Assembly (NCBI GenBank): GCA_024742275.1
Contig: JANSYS010000008.1
Span: 117,979 to 181,978 of the forward strand
Reading direction: 5' to 3'
Origin: Alphaproteobacteria bacterium
GTDB taxonomy: Bacteria > Pseudomonadota > Alphaproteobacteria > Thalassobaculales > Thalassobaculaceae
Length of the DNA stretch: 64,000 nucleotides
Shown here: positions 8,883 to 18,137 of the stretch, in pieces
Numbering within the stretch: the first letter of the stretch is position 1
Layout of the letters: every line of letters starts with the position of its first letter
The notes under the pieces: generated by a model
Told to the model about the DNA's origin: nothing
Databases searched by the model: none
The model's input: only the letters and a program-made list of their open reading frames with translations
Translations under genes and position numbers: made by a program

Positions 8883-9326
8883 ATGACATTTTCCGATCCA
8901 TCCCGTATCGCGGGCCTTAAGGCCCAGGCCAGACGTCTGCGCGTCACCCTGCAGGAGACCGCGGGCACGACCGTCAGCCATGCCCAGTCGCTGGAACTGG
9001 TCGCCCACCAGCACGGGGCGCGCGACTGGAACACACTGAGGGCGCGAAAAGGCACGCCCGCCATCCAGGACCTCTCGATCGGCGCTACCGTTCGCGGCCG
9101 GTATCTTGGCCAGCGTTTCATCGGGCGCGTCATCGGGCTCGCTCAGATCGGAGCGGATGCCGTTCGTATAACCTTGCACTTCGAAGAGCCGGTGGATGTG
9201 GTCAGGTTCGAGAGTTTCTCCGCCTACCGCCAACGGGTGTCCTGCATCCTCGGAGCGGACAGCCATTCCTCGAGGGAGAGGACTTCCGACGGCACCCCTC
9301 ATCTGGTCATTCACACCGTGGGATGA
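8883..9326 (+). CDS. Small glyoxalase-superfamily-like protein
   Basis: A 147-residue protein. The N-terminal block SRIAGLKAQARRLRVTLQ..G..VSHAQSLELVAHQHGARDWNTLRA matches a small family annotated as glyoxalase superfamily proteins in alphaproteobacteria, in which this LxLVAxxHGxxxWNxL helical module is the hallmark. The rest (65-147) is a predicted beta-rich part with an RYLGQRFIGRVIGL segment. The ATG at 8883 is preferred over the in-frame start at 8829 because family members begin just before this helix. A 7-bp inverted repeat (9318-9332) overlaps the stop codon. No catalytic residues can be assigned; function unknown. Confidence 0.5.
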   Translation: MTFSDPSRIAGLKAQARRLRVTLQETAGTTVSHAQSLELVAHQHGARDWNTLRARKGTPAIQDLSIGATVRGRYLGQRFIGRVIGLAQIGADAVRITLHFEEPVDVVRFESFSAYRQRVSCILGADSHSSRERTSDGTPHLVIHTVG

Positions 9327-9401
9327 TCCCACGACGATTGTGGCCCTGCCGACCTAGATGTCGGGAGGGTCGCTTTCCGGCGGGGCAACCTCGCTCTTGA
9401 A

Positions 9402-9758
9402 TCAAAGCAAAGCGCTTCCGAGAGCTCCGCCGAGCAGGAATGCCAGTCCAACGACCATCGGTCTGTAGAAGTACCGGTAGGAGACCTGCACTACCGCGGG
9501 TGCCTTCTCTAGGCTCCCGCGTGTCGGGACCAATCCGTATCCACTGAAAACCAGATAGGCATTCGCCAAGAGCACCATCAAACATCCTGAAAACACATAA
9601 ACGCCAAATAAAAATTTAAATATAAAATTATCAAAAATACTATTAATAATATCTATTACAGCCGCACCGGACGACATGGAAAATGATCCGAGCAAAAAAC
9701 TTGCAATTAGAATCAATTTAACCTGAGAAATCCCAAATACATGCCAAATTTTTGACAT
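9402..9758 (-). CDS. Hypothetical small membrane protein, AT-rich gene
   Basis: A 118-residue protein with three to four hydrophobic stretches (about residues 13-35, 45-70, 98-117) and a short polar loop GYGLVPTRGSLEKAPAVVQ. I do not recognise the family. The ATG at 9758 has an AGGACAGC ribosome binding site. The first two thirds of the gene (about 9590-9760) is strikingly AT-rich, with runs of AAAAT/TTTA and codons ATA, AAA and TTT that its neighbours avoid, while the C-terminal third returns to normal composition. This suggests recent acquisition or weak selection. The upstream 176 nt, to the cupin gene, hold only promoter-like AT-rich sequence. Confidence 0.45.
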   Translation of the reverse strand: MSKIWHVFGISQVKLILIASFLLGSFSMSSGAAVIDIINSIFDNFIFKFLFGVYVFSGCLMVLLANAYLVFSGYGLVPTRGSLEKAPAVVQVSYRYFYRPMVVGLAFLLGGALGSALL

Positions 9759-9934
9759 GCTGTCCTCATTACGGCGGCGTCTATATTGACACTTAACTTA
9801 CATCACCTCGGCGTTTATTGGCAAATTCGTAATTTAACCAGCCCGCAATTCGAGGGTTTGCGCGGTTCACGGCGGATGCGCTTAAATCCAGGCAATCAAG
9901 AGACTGCCCCGCCAACGGTCGACCGGAGGAAACC

Positions 9935-10468
9935 ATGTCGAGCGCAATCACGCGCCTGGATGCTTACAAGAACGAGACGATGAAGCGGATCCCGCTGCCG
10001 GAACACGCGGCACAGGAACTGTTCTTCACGACTGACGAGGACGATGAGCGCGTGTGGATGCCCATTGGAGACGGCATCATGGCCCGACCAATGCTGTTCA
10101 ACCCGGTCCAGGGGTCTTGGGTGACCCTCATCAAGGCCGACAAGCCCGGCATCGTGAGCCGTCATCGCCACCCCGCGCCCGTCACCGGCTACACGCTGGA
10201 AGGCGCCTGGGGTTATCTGGAGCACGACTGGACAGCCACGCCCGGCTCCTTCCTCTTCGAGCCGGCGGGCGAGACCCATACCCTGGTCGTCGACCCGGAA
10301 GTCGGGCACATGAAATGCCTGTTCCACAATTTCGGCCCATTGATTTTCGTCGACGCCGAGGGCAACCAGACCGGCTATGACGACGTCTTCACCCGCATCG
10401 AGAGGTTCAAGGCGCACTACGAAGCCAATGGCTTGGGCGCGGACTTCGCGACCCGCCTGATCCGCTGA
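9935..10468 (+). CDS. Cupin-fold 2,4'-dihydroxyacetophenone dioxygenase family protein
   Basis: A 177-residue cupin protein. SRHRHPAPVTGYTLEGAWGYLEHDW carries the first cupin motif (H-x-H followed by the Glu of TLEG), and FEPAGETHTLVV carries the second His, so a mononuclear metal site is likely. Length and order match proteins named after 2,4'-dihydroxyacetophenone dioxygenase, a C-C bond-cleaving Fe enzyme; many members have other or unknown substrates. The start has a perfect GGAGGAAACC ribosome binding site. The alcohol dehydrogenase gene begins 56 nt downstream, so the two are probably co-transcribed for oxidation of an aromatic or alcohol substrate (inference). Confidence 0.7.
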   Translation: MSSAITRLDAYKNETMKRIPLPEHAAQELFFTTDEDDERVWMPIGDGIMARPMLFNPVQGSWVTLIKADKPGIVSRHRHPAPVTGYTLEGAWGYLEHDWTATPGSFLFEPAGETHTLVVDPEVGHMKCLFHNFGPLIFVDAEGNQTGYDDVFTRIERFKAHYEANGLGADFATRLIR

Positions 10469-10524
10469 AACCCACCCGACCGGCAACCGGTCGCCCAACA
10501 AAGTCTCAAGGGAGCGAAAAGACC

Positions 10525-11580
10525 ATGCGCAGCTATCAACTGGTCACGCCCGGCAAGCCATTCGAGGAAGTGCAGCGCGAGGAACCGACACCGACCGGAA
10601 CCGAAGTGTTGATCCGTGTGACCCATGCCGGCGTCTGCCATTCCGACATCCATATCTCCGACGGCTATTTCGACCTCGGCGGCGGCAAGAAACTCGACAT
10701 CATCGCCCGCGGTCAGAAACTTCCGGTCACGCTCGGCCACGAGGTGCTGGGCGAGGTCATCGCAGCCGGCCCGGACGCAAAGGATGCGCCGATCGGAAAG
10801 ACCATGCTGGTTCACCCCTGGCTCGGTTGCGGCGAATGCTCGGCCTGCAAGGCGGAGCAGGAGAACCACTGCCCGACCATGCGCTCTATCGGTATTTTCC
10901 GGGACGGCGGGTATGCCACCCACTGCCTGGTGCCGCATCCGAAGTATCTGGTCGACATCGGTGACGTGGACCCGATGGTCGCCACGCCCTATTCCTGCTC
11001 CGGCGTCACCGTCTACTCGGCGCTCAAGAAAGCGGTGCCGGTGCTCGATACAGAGTGGCTTGCGGTGTTCGGCGCCGGCGGCCTCGGCCTTTCGGCCGTC
11101 GCTATTGCCAAGGGAATGGGCGTGAAGAACGTCATCTCCGTCGACATCGACGACGAGAAGCTGGAGGCCGCCAAGGCGCTCGGAGCCGACGCCGTGCTGA
11201 ACTCAAAGACGGCCGAGAACCCTGTGGCCGAGTTGCAGAAGCTCGCCGGCGGGGAGCTGCGCGCGGTGGTCGACACCGTCGGCGGCGAGGCGACCTCCGG
11301 GACGGCATTGGCGGCGATCCGCAAGGGCGGCCGGTACGTGATTGTCGGACTCTACGGCGGCGAGCTGACGATCTCCCTGCCGACCATCCCCATGCGGGCG
11401 ATCTCCATCATGGGGTCCTATGTCGGCTCGCTCGGCGAATTGAAGGAGCTGATGGAGCTGGTTAAGTCGGGCAAGGTAAAGCCGATCCCGATGGAGACCC
11501 GGCCGCTGGAGACCGCCTACGACACGCTTCAGGACCTTAAAGCAGGCCGCGTCACCGGCCGCGTCGTCCTGACGAGCTAG
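10525..11580 (+). CDS. Zinc-dependent alcohol dehydrogenase
   Basis: A 351-residue medium-chain dehydrogenase. The catalytic zinc ligands are visible as GVCHSD (Cys, about residue 38) and GHEVLGEV. The four-cysteine structural zinc loop is CGECSACKAEQENHCP (about 105-120), and the Rossmann loop is FGAGGLGLSAVAIAKG. The loop after GVCHSDIHISDGYFDLGGGKK is longer than in ethanol dehydrogenases, as in the AdhA-like branch acting on aromatic or longer alcohols. A strong ribosome binding site (AGGGAGCG) precedes the ATG. It lies downstream of the cupin gene; both may serve one oxidative pathway. Confidence 0.85.
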   Translation: MRSYQLVTPGKPFEEVQREEPTPTGTEVLIRVTHAGVCHSDIHISDGYFDLGGGKKLDIIARGQKLPVTLGHEVLGEVIAAGPDAKDAPIGKTMLVHPWLGCGECSACKAEQENHCPTMRSIGIFRDGGYATHCLVPHPKYLVDIGDVDPMVATPYSCSGVTVYSALKKAVPVLDTEWLAVFGAGGLGLSAVAIAKGMGVKNVISVDIDDEKLEAAKALGADAVLNSKTAENPVAELQKLAGGELRAVVDTVGGEATSGTALAAIRKGGRYVIVGLYGGELTISLPTIPMRAISIMGSYVGSLGELKELMELVKSGKVKPIPMETRPLETAYDTLQDLKAGRVTGRVVLTS

Positions 11581-11586
11581 AGCGAC

Positions 11587-11612
11587 GGGGCGCCGGTCAT
11601 CTCCGGCGCCCC
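11587..11612. terminator. Strong hairpin between convergent adh and mgtE
   Basis: A perfect 10-bp stem GGGGCGCCGG/CCGGCGCCCC with a 6-nt loop starts 7 nt after the dehydrogenase stop, in the gap between two convergent genes. It lacks a T-tract, so termination may be helped by Rho or the hairpin may protect the 3' end. Confidence 0.45.
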
Positions 11613-11674
11613 TCGACAACCGCGATCGACCAAACCGAAATCCAGACCGCGGACAACCGTCTCCTTGACGGGGC

Positions 11675-13180
11675 CTATTGCAGGAACAGCGTCGCCAACC
11701 CGAGGAACGCGAAGAACCCCACCACGTCGGTAACGGTTGTGAGGAATACGCCACTGGCCACCGCCGGGTCGATCTTGAAACGCTGAAGTCCGAGCGGGAT
11801 GAGCGTACCGACAAGCCCGGCGACCAGCAGATTCAGCACCATCGCCGCGGCGATGATCCAGGCGATTTGAAAGTCGCCGAACCAGAGAATCGACGCGCCA
11901 GCCGCCAGCACCGCGAAGGCGAGACCGTTCAAAGAGCCGACCACGGTCTCCTTGGCGATGAACTTCATGGCGTTTCGGGTATCGATGTCGCGCATCGCCA
12001 ACGCGCGCACCGCAACGGTGAGTGTCTGAGTACCGGCATTCCCGCCCATCGACGCCACGATCGGCATGAGAACGGCGAGGGCCACCACCTTCTCGATCGT
12101 GGCCTCGAACATGCCGATCACCAGCGAGGCCGCGATCGCCGTCAACAGGTTCATCGCCAGCCACGGAAACCGGGTTTTCGCCGTTCCCCAGAACGACCCG
12201 TAGAGATCGCTCTCTCCAAGACCAGCGAGCCGCATCAGATCCTCTTCGGCCTCTTCGTCGATCACGTCGACCACGTCGTCGACCGTGATGACGCCGAGCA
12301 GCCGTTCGTCCTCACTGACGACCGGAGCCGCTACCAGCCCGTACTGCCGGAACAGGAGGGCGACTTCCTCCTGGTCCATCTCCGCCCGAATCTTGCGGAA
12401 ATCCCGGCGCATGATGTCGGACACCCTCACCGGCCGTTTGGCGCGCAGCAGGTGCGACAAGGCGAGTTCGCCGACCGGCCGATGACCGGGATCCACCACG
12501 AAGATATCGTAGAAGTCGTCCGGCAGGTCGCGAACCGTCCGCAGGAAGTCGATGGTCTGTCCGACAGTCCAGTGCGACGGCACCACGACCATCTCGCGCT
12601 GCATCAGTCGACCGGCGGAATCCTCCGGGAAGTTCAGACCTTCTTCGAGGAAAATGCGGTCCTTCGCTGGCAGCGCAGCCAGGATGCGCGCCTGATCCTC
12701 CTCGTCGAGTTCGCCGATCAGATCGACTGCATCGTCTGAATCGAGCGCCGACAGGAACCGGGCCAGATCGTCCTCTCCGAGCGCGGCGACCAGCTCATCG
12801 CGGACGGTATCGTCGATGTAGGCCAGGATGTCGGCGTCGAATGTTGCGCCCATCGCTGAGATCAGCACAAGACGCTGCTCGGGCGTCAAACGTTCGATCA
12901 GGTCCGCTTGGTCGGCCGGATGGAGCGGCCGGAGAAGACGCGGAATAATCGGCAGGCGGTCCTGCTCCAGCGCCCGCATGACGGCGGCTTCCAGCCGCGG
13001 CGTCAGGCCGTAGAGCGGCTCCTCAGGCACGTTCTCGCGGGTTTCCGCAATCTCGGCCTCGAGCGCCCGGATCTTGGCCTTTAGCTCCCGCTTCTTGACC
13101 TTCGGCTTGCGCTTGGACGCCTCCGGCGCCGCCCCGGGTTCGGAGTTGTCGATGTCGTCGGGGCGATCGTCAGGCGTCAT
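11675..13180 (-). CDS. mgtE: Magnesium transporter MgtE
   Basis: A 501-residue MgtE-type Mg2+ channel. In order it has a Lys/Arg-rich N-terminal helix (residues 20-45), an MgtE_N domain (about 60-160, LLRPLHPADQADLIERL), two CBS domains (about 180-310, including PVGELALSHLL and LLGVITVDDVVDVIDEEAEED), a connecting helix, and a five-helix membrane domain. That last domain carries PIVASMGGNAGTQTLTVAVRA, the conserved Mg2+ pore segment. It gates on cytosolic Mg2+ through the N and CBS domains. The gene begins 13 nt after the malic enzyme stop, so the two are probably one leftward transcription unit. Confidence 0.93.
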   Translation of the reverse strand: MTPDDRPDDIDNSEPGAAPEASKRKPKVKKRELKAKIRALEAEIAETRENVPEEPLYGLTPRLEAAVMRALEQDRLPIIPRLLRPLHPADQADLIERLTPEQRLVLISAMGATFDADILAYIDDTVRDELVAALGEDDLARFLSALDSDDAVDLIGELDEEDQARILAALPAKDRIFLEEGLNFPEDSAGRLMQREMVVVPSHWTVGQTIDFLRTVRDLPDDFYDIFVVDPGHRPVGELALSHLLRAKRPVRVSDIMRRDFRKIRAEMDQEEVALLFRQYGLVAAPVVSEDERLLGVITVDDVVDVIDEEAEEDLMRLAGLGESDLYGSFWGTAKTRFPWLAMNLLTAIAASLVIGMFEATIEKVVALAVLMPIVASMGGNAGTQTLTVAVRALAMRDIDTRNAMKFIAKETVVGSLNGLAFAVLAAGASILWFGDFQIAWIIAAAMVLNLLVAGLVGTLIPLGLQRFKIDPAVASGVFLTTVTDVVGFFAFLGLATLFLQ

Positions 13181-13193
13181 GGGTCACCGCATT

Positions 13194-15485
13194 CTAACGC
13201 GCAGGCTGCCGGCGGGCGATCTCATGGGCTTGGGCGTCGACGACGGCGACCGCCGTCATGTTGATGATTCCCCGGACCGTCACCGATTGGGTAAGGATAT
13301 GCATCGGCTTGGCGGTTCCGACCAGCATCGGACCGACCGATAGTCCCTGTCCTGTGGATTTCAGAAGGTTGAACGCGACATTCGCCGAATCCAGGGTCGG
13401 CATGACCAACAGGTTCGCCGATCCGGTCAGGCGGGAGTTGGGGAATGTCCGGTTGCGGACGGTTTCGGAGACGGCGCTGTCGGCGTGCATCTCGCCCTCG
13501 ACTTCCAACCCGGGATGCTTGGCCGCCAGGATCGCGACGGCCTCGCGCATCTTCTGGGCCGATGGCTCGTCGGAAGTCCCGAAATGGGAGTGCGAGACGA
13601 AGGCGACCTTCGGCTCCAGACCGAAGGCCCGAACTTCAATCGCCGCCAGTTCGACCATTTCGACCAGAGCTTCGGCACTCGGGTTCGGGGTCACATGGGT
13701 ATCGACCATGAAATAGGATCCTTGGGGCAGGATCAGCAGACTGACCGCGGACAATTCAGTCACGCCGCGTCGTGGCCCGATCACTTGCCGGACGTGGCGC
13801 AGATGGTCCCAATACCGGCCGACCGATCCGCAGATCGCGGCATCCGCATCGCCGAGTTGCATCATCAGCGCCGCGATGACCGTGTCGTTTGTGCGCACGA
13901 CCTCGCGCGCACGATCCGGAGAAACACCGCGCCGTTCCATCAGGTCGTGATAGGTGCGCCAGTACAATTCGTACCGGTCGTCGTTCGTCGGATCGACCAC
14001 ATCCACGTCTCGACCGACCTTCAGCCGCAGGCCGAACCGCTCGATGCGACGCTCGATCACCTCCGGACGCCCGATCAGGATCGGCTTTGCCAGCTTCTCG
14101 TCCAGGATAGACTGGACGGCCCGGAGCACCCGTTCCTCCTCGCCTTCGGCGTAGACGACCTTCTTCGGCTCCTCTCGCGCCTTGGCGAAGACCGGTCGCA
14201 TGACCTGACCGGACCGGTAGACGAACTGCGACAGTTTCTGGCGATACGCGTCGAAATCCTCGATCGGCCGCATCGCGACGCCGCTATCCATGGCCGCCTG
14301 CGCCACCCGGGGGGCGATCTCCATGATCAGGCGAGGGTCGAACGGTTTCGGAATCAGATACTCTGGTCCGAAGGACAACTCCTGGCCGCTGTAGGCGGTG
14401 GCGACGATATCCGACGCCTCCTGCATCGCGAGGTCGGCGATGGCGGTTACGGCGGCGATCTTCATTTCCTCGTTGATTGTCGTCGCCCCGACATCCAGGG
14501 CGCCGCGGAAGATGAACGGGAAACACAGGACGTTGTTGACCTGATTGGGATAGTCCGAGCGACCCGTCGCGATGATCGCGTCATCGCGAACCGCGACCGC
14601 TTCCTCCGGCATGATCTCGGGCGTCGGGTTGGCGAGCGCCATGATGATCGGCCGGTCGGCCATCGTGCGGACCATCTCCGGCTTCAAAACGCCCGGCACC
14701 GACAGGCCGAGGAAGATATCGGCGCCGGCCACCGCCTCCGCCAGGCTGCGCATCGGCGTGTCGGTAGCGTAGCGGGCGATCACCGGATTCATCTGCTCCC
14801 GCCCGGTGTAAACCACGCCGTCGATGTCCGTGATGATAACGTTCTCGGGCTTCAACCCCATTGCCACAAGGAGGTCGAGGCAGGCCATGGCGGCGGCTCC
14901 GGCGCCCGAGGTGACAAGCCGCACGGTCTCCATCGGTTTGTCGACCAGCCGCAGAGCGTTGAAGATCGCAGCGCCAACGCAAATCGCGGTGCCGTGCTGA
15001 TCGTCGTGGAACACCGGAATGTTCATCCGCTGGCGCAGTTTGCGCTCGATCTCGAAGCACTCCGGCGCCTTGATGTCCTCCAGATTGATGCCGCCGAATG
15101 TCGGCTCCAGCGCGGCGACCACATCGACGAAGCGGTCGACGTCCAGTTCCGCGACCTCGATGTCGAACACGTCGATATCGGCAAACTTCTTGAAGAGCGC
15201 GGCCTTGCCCTCCATCACCGGTTTGGAGGCGAGCGGACCGATATTGCCAAGGCCGAGCACGGCGGTGCCATTGGTCACCACGCCCACCAAATTCTGGCGG
15301 CCGGTGTACCGCGCCGCGGTCGACGGATCCTCGACGATGGCGGTACACGCATAGGCGACGCCGGGAGAGTAGGCCAGGGACAGGTCGCGCTGAGTGGCCA
15401 TCGGCTTGGTCGGCACGACGGCCATTTTTCCGGGGACCGGGGTCTCGTGATAGTAGAGCGCGGCGTCCTTGAGATCCTCCGCCAT
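13194..15485 (-). CDS. maeB: NADP-dependent malic enzyme with phosphotransacetylase-like domain
   Basis: A 763-residue bifunctional-type malic enzyme that converts malate to pyruvate, CO2 and NADPH. The malic enzyme part (residues 1-430) shows the YSPGVAYAC Tyr region, the Lys-containing segment [28 protein letters not shown] and a Rossmann fold. The C-terminal 330 residues form a phosphotransacetylase-like domain ([14 protein letters not shown]...), typical of MaeB and usually regulatory, responding to acetyl-CoA. The start is the ATG at 15485 with ribosome binding site GGAGGATTGG; an open frame upstream of it is not supported. A tRNA-Leu gene on the same strand lies 290 nt upstream. Confidence 0.93.
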   Translation of the reverse strand: MAEDLKDAALYYHETPVPGKMAVVPTKPMATQRDLSLAYSPGVAYACTAIVEDPSTAARYTGRQNLVGVVTNGTAVLGLGNIGPLASKPVMEGKAALFKKFADIDVFDIEVAELDVDRFVDVVAALEPTFGGINLEDIKAPECFEIERKLRQRMNIPVFHDDQHGTAICVGAAIFNALRLVDKPMETVRLVTSGAGAAAMACLDLLVAMGLKPENVIITDIDGVVYTGREQMNPVIARYATDTPMRSLAEAVAGADIFLGLSVPGVLKPEMVRTMADRPIIMALANPTPEIMPEEAVAVRDDAIIATGRSDYPNQVNNVLCFPFIFRGALDVGATTINEEMKIAAVTAIADLAMQEASDIVATAYSGQELSFGPEYLIPKPFDPRLIMEIAPRVAQAAMDSGVAMRPIEDFDAYRQKLSQFVYRSGQVMRPVFAKAREEPKKVVYAEGEEERVLRAVQSILDEKLAKPILIGRPEVIERRIERFGLRLKVGRDVDVVDPTNDDRYELYWRTYHDLMERRGVSPDRAREVVRTNDTVIAALMMQLGDADAAICGSVGRYWDHLRHVRQVIGPRRGVTELSAVSLLILPQGSYFMVDTHVTPNPSAEALVEMVELAAIEVRAFGLEPKVAFVSHSHFGTSDEPSAQKMREAVAILAAKHPGLEVEGEMHADSAVSETVRNRTFPNSRLTGSANLLVMPTLDSANVAFNLLKSTGQGLSVGPMLVGTAKPMHILTQSVTVRGIINMTAVAVVDAQAHEIARRQPAR

Positions 15486-15774
15486 TCCAATCCTCCAGTT
15501 CGGCATCGATCGAGCGGAGGAGACCTTACACGGGAGGGGGGTGCGCCCCAAGGGGGGACGGCGGGTTCTCTGAAGAGTCATTCATCCATTTGGCCGCTCC
15601 CGGAGATAAACCAGAAGCCGGGCGGTTTGGCAGCCCGCAGCACCCCATCGATGCCGGTGAGAGCAGAGGTTTTCCATGGCGAGCCGATCGACTGTCGGGC
15701 CACCACGACACGTCAAACCACAGCGCAGGGCCTCCGCCCGCTCCAAGCGAACTCTGACTTTCCAGGAGAGATAG

Positions 15775-15861
15775 TGGTGCGGTCGAGAAGACTCGAACTT
15801 CCACCCGTGTTACCGGACAGCGACCTCAACGCTGCGCGTCTACCAATTCCGCCACGACCGC
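15775..15861 (-). tRNA. tRNA-Leu (anticodon GAG)
   Basis: Read on the minus strand this 87-nt sequence folds as a class II tRNA. The acceptor stem is GCGGTCG/CGACCGC; the D arm has GGTAGACGC; the anticodon stem CAGCG/CGCTG closes the loop TTGAGGT (anticodon GAG); there is a long variable arm; and the T loop is TTCGAGT. The 3' CCA is encoded. It would decode CUC and CUU leucine codons, which are abundant in this GC-rich genome. The flanks (15486-15774 and 15862-15977) contain no other gene that I can see. Confidence 0.96.
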
Positions 15862-15977
15862 ACTATCTTGGCTGCGAGCCCCGGCCCGCAGCGAGGGTGA
15901 GGGATTAGCAAAAGCCGCCCGCCCAATCAAGCTGAGATAGCGGGTTATAGCACGGAACCGGAAACGGATACCGACAT

Positions 15978-16688
15978 ATGTCTCTCGCCACCCTTTCCGA
16001 CCAGGCGAACCGCGTGTTTCGGAGCGCCGTCGATTGGCGCCATTCTGACGCCCCCGTCGACTACGAAACCGCCGTGGCAGAAATGGAGCGCCTCGCGGGC
16101 GCCATCCACAAACGCGAGGAGCCGGAGACCATCTGGCTGCTGGAGCATCCGCCGCTCTACACCGCCGGCACCAGCGCCGACACCGCCGACCTGCTGCAAC
16201 CGGACCGCTTTCCCGTCCACCGGACCGGCCGGGGCGGCGAGTTCACCTACCACGGGCCTGGGCAGCGGGTAACCTATGTCATGCTCGATCTCTCGCGGCG
16301 GCGTCAGGACGTGCGGGCCTATGTCCACGCCCTTGAGGAATGGCTGATCCGCGCCCTGGACCGGCTCGGCGTCGAGGGCGAGCGGCGCGAGGGCCGGGTC
16401 GGCATCTGGGTCCGCCGCACCGACCAGGGCGAGCCGCTGCGCGAGGACAAGGTCGCCGCCATCGGCGTCCGGGTGCGGCGCTGGGTCACGTTCCACGGCA
16501 TCGCGCTCAACGTCGAGCCGGATTTGTCGCACTTCGACGGCATCGTCCCCTGCGGCATCGCCGGCCACGGCGTCACCAGCCTGGTCGATCTCGGTGTGCC
16601 CGTCGGCATGACCGAGGTCGACGCGGCCCTCAAAGGCGCATTCGAGGAGGTGTTCGGCGGGAGCGGGGAGATGGCGCTGCGGGACTGA
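15978..16688 (+). CDS. lipB: Lipoyl(octanoyl) transferase LipB
   Basis: A 236-residue octanoyl-ACP:protein N-octanoyltransferase, which moves octanoate from ACP to lipoyl domains of 2-oxoacid dehydrogenases as the first step of lipoate synthesis. Signature segments are [32 protein letters not shown], the catalytic Lys158 in [18 protein letters not shown], and the acyl-accepting Cys192 in [13 protein letters not shown]. The length matches the family (210-240). It is a single-gene unit flanked by the tRNA-Leu and, downstream, by a palindromic intergenic repeat. Confidence 0.95.
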   Translation: MSLATLSDQANRVFRSAVDWRHSDAPVDYETAVAEMERLAGAIHKREEPETIWLLEHPPLYTAGTSADTADLLQPDRFPVHRTGRGGEFTYHGPGQRVTYVMLDLSRRRQDVRAYVHALEEWLIRALDRLGVEGERREGRVGIWVRRTDQGEPLREDKVAAIGVRVRRWVTFHGIALNVEPDLSHFDGIVPCGIAGHGVTSLVDLGVPVGMTEVDAALKGAFEEVFGGSGEMALRD

Positions 16689-16714
16689 CGCGAAAGCGTC
16701 CTCGACAAGCAACC

Positions 16715-16795
16715 GTCATCCCGGTGCAAATCAGGACCTGCGGTGCACCGGCGCCGGGGGCTTGGTCCTGAATTGAATTCAGGACGACGGCGGGA
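16715..16795. repeat. Palindromic intergenic element
   Basis: The spacer between the lipB and glcF stops contains nested inverted repeats. CAGGACC (about 16732) pairs with GGTCCTG (16764-16770), and a near-continuous palindrome GTCCTGAATT-G-AATTCAGGAC spans 16765-16785. The flanks begin CGTCATCCCGG and end GGACGACGGCGGG, resembling the dispersed palindromic elements common between alphaproteobacterial genes. Lying between two convergent genes, it may also act as a bidirectional terminator. I found no second copy in this window, so its repetitive nature is an inference. Confidence 0.4.
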
Positions 16796-16798
16796 GTG

Positions 16799-18130
16799 TC
16801 AGGCCGCCACGTCGCGCAGCGCCGGCGGCACCGGCCCGCCGGTCGCCCAGTCGAGAAGCTGGACCGTGTGGACCACCGGGATTGCCGTACCGCCGCCGAT
16901 CTGGGTCATGCAGCCGATATTGCCGGTGGCGATCACGTCCGGCTTGGTGCTCTCGATATTGGCCACCTTGCGGTCACGCAGTTTTCGAGCGATCTGCGGC
17001 TGCATCATGTTGTAGGTGCCCGCCGACCCGCAGCACAGATGCCCCTCCGGCACGCCCTTCACCGCGAAACCCGCCTTGCTCAGCAGCTCCGCCGGGAGGG
17101 TCTTGATCTTCTGGCCGTGCTGCATCGAGCAGGCCGAGTGATAGGCCACGGTCAGGCCGGCATCGGCTCCCGCCGCCAGGTCAGGGGTCGCCAGATCCAG
17201 GGTCGCCAGGTATTCCGTCACGTCCCGGGTCATCGCCGAGACCGCCGCCGCCTTCTCGGCATAGGCCGCGTCCTCGCGCAGCATGAAGCCGTAATCCTTC
17301 ACCGTCGTCCCGCAGCCGGACGCGTTGATCACCACCGCGTCCAGTCCCGCGCCGCCGCCCTCGGCCGTCTCGGCCCACCACGCGTCCACATTGGCCTTCA
17401 CGCTGGCATGGGCCTCGTGCTCGCGGCCCATATGGTGGGTCAGCGAGCCGCAGCAGCCGGCACTCGGCGGCACCACCACCTCGACGCCATGGCGGGTCAG
17501 CAGGCGGATCGTGGCGTCGTTGATTTCGGGTTCCAGCACCCGCTGGGCGCAGCCGAGCAGCAGCGCGACGCGGCCGCGCCGCTCCCCCTCCGCCGGAAAG
17601 ACGCCCGGCCGATCCAGGGGCGAGCGCGGCGGGATCGCCTTCGGCGCCAGTTCCAGCATCGCCCTCAGCCGCCCGCCGAACAGGTTCCCTGCCAGCGGCG
17701 CGAACGGCCGCGCAAACCATGCGCCGGCCAGCGCCAGACGGAACCGGTTGGGATAGGGGATCAGGTTCGACAGTAGCGCCCGCAGCCAACGGTCCAGGGG
17801 CTTGCGGGTATAGGTCCGCTCGATATGGGTGCGCGCGTGGTCGACCAGGTGCATGTAATGCACGCCGGACGGACAGGTGGTCATGCAGGACAGGCAGGAG
17901 AGGCACCGGTCGATATGCTTGACCTCCTCGTCTCCCGCCGGCCGGTCGTTCTCCAGCATGTCCTTGATCAGGTAGATCCGGCCGCGCGGGCTGTCGAGTT
18001 CGTCGCCGAGCAGGACATAGGTCGGACAGGTCGCCGTACAGAACCCGCAATGCACGCATTTGCGCAGGATCTCGTTGGCGACGGAAATCTCCGGATCGGC
18101 GAGCTGGGCCAGGGTGAAGTTGGTCTGCAT
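16799..18130 (-). CDS. glcF: Glycolate oxidase iron-sulfur subunit GlcF
   Basis: A 443-residue protein with two N-terminal 4Fe-4S cluster motifs, CVHCGFCTATCPTY and CLSCLSCMTTCPSG. Two cysteine-rich CCG domains follow, one with SAGCCGSLTHHMG and one with EGHLCCGSAGTYNMMQP, the layout of GlcF and heterodisulfide-reductase-like subunits. It passes electrons from the flavin subunits to the quinone pool when glycolate is oxidised to glyoxylate. It is the last gene of the leftward glcDEF operon, starting 7 nt after the glcE stop. Confidence 0.93.
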   Translation of the reverse strand: MQTNFTLAQLADPEISVANEILRKCVHCGFCTATCPTYVLLGDELDSPRGRIYLIKDMLENDRPAGDEEVKHIDRCLSCLSCMTTCPSGVHYMHLVDHARTHIERTYTRKPLDRWLRALLSNLIPYPNRFRLALAGAWFARPFAPLAGNLFGGRLRAMLELAPKAIPPRSPLDRPGVFPAEGERRGRVALLLGCAQRVLEPEINDATIRLLTRHGVEVVVPPSAGCCGSLTHHMGREHEAHASVKANVDAWWAETAEGGGAGLDAVVINASGCGTTVKDYGFMLREDAAYAEKAAAVSAMTRDVTEYLATLDLATPDLAAGADAGLTVAYHSACSMQHGQKIKTLPAELLSKAGFAVKGVPEGHLCCGSAGTYNMMQPQIARKLRDRKVANIESTKPDVIATGNIGCMTQIGGGTAIPVVHTVQLLDWATGGPVPPALRDVAA

Positions 18131-18137
18131 GTCTTCC

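Noticed and set aside
13485..15908. 807-codon open frame antisense to maeB
   Set aside because: Exact shadow of the malic enzyme gene; no recognisable domain.
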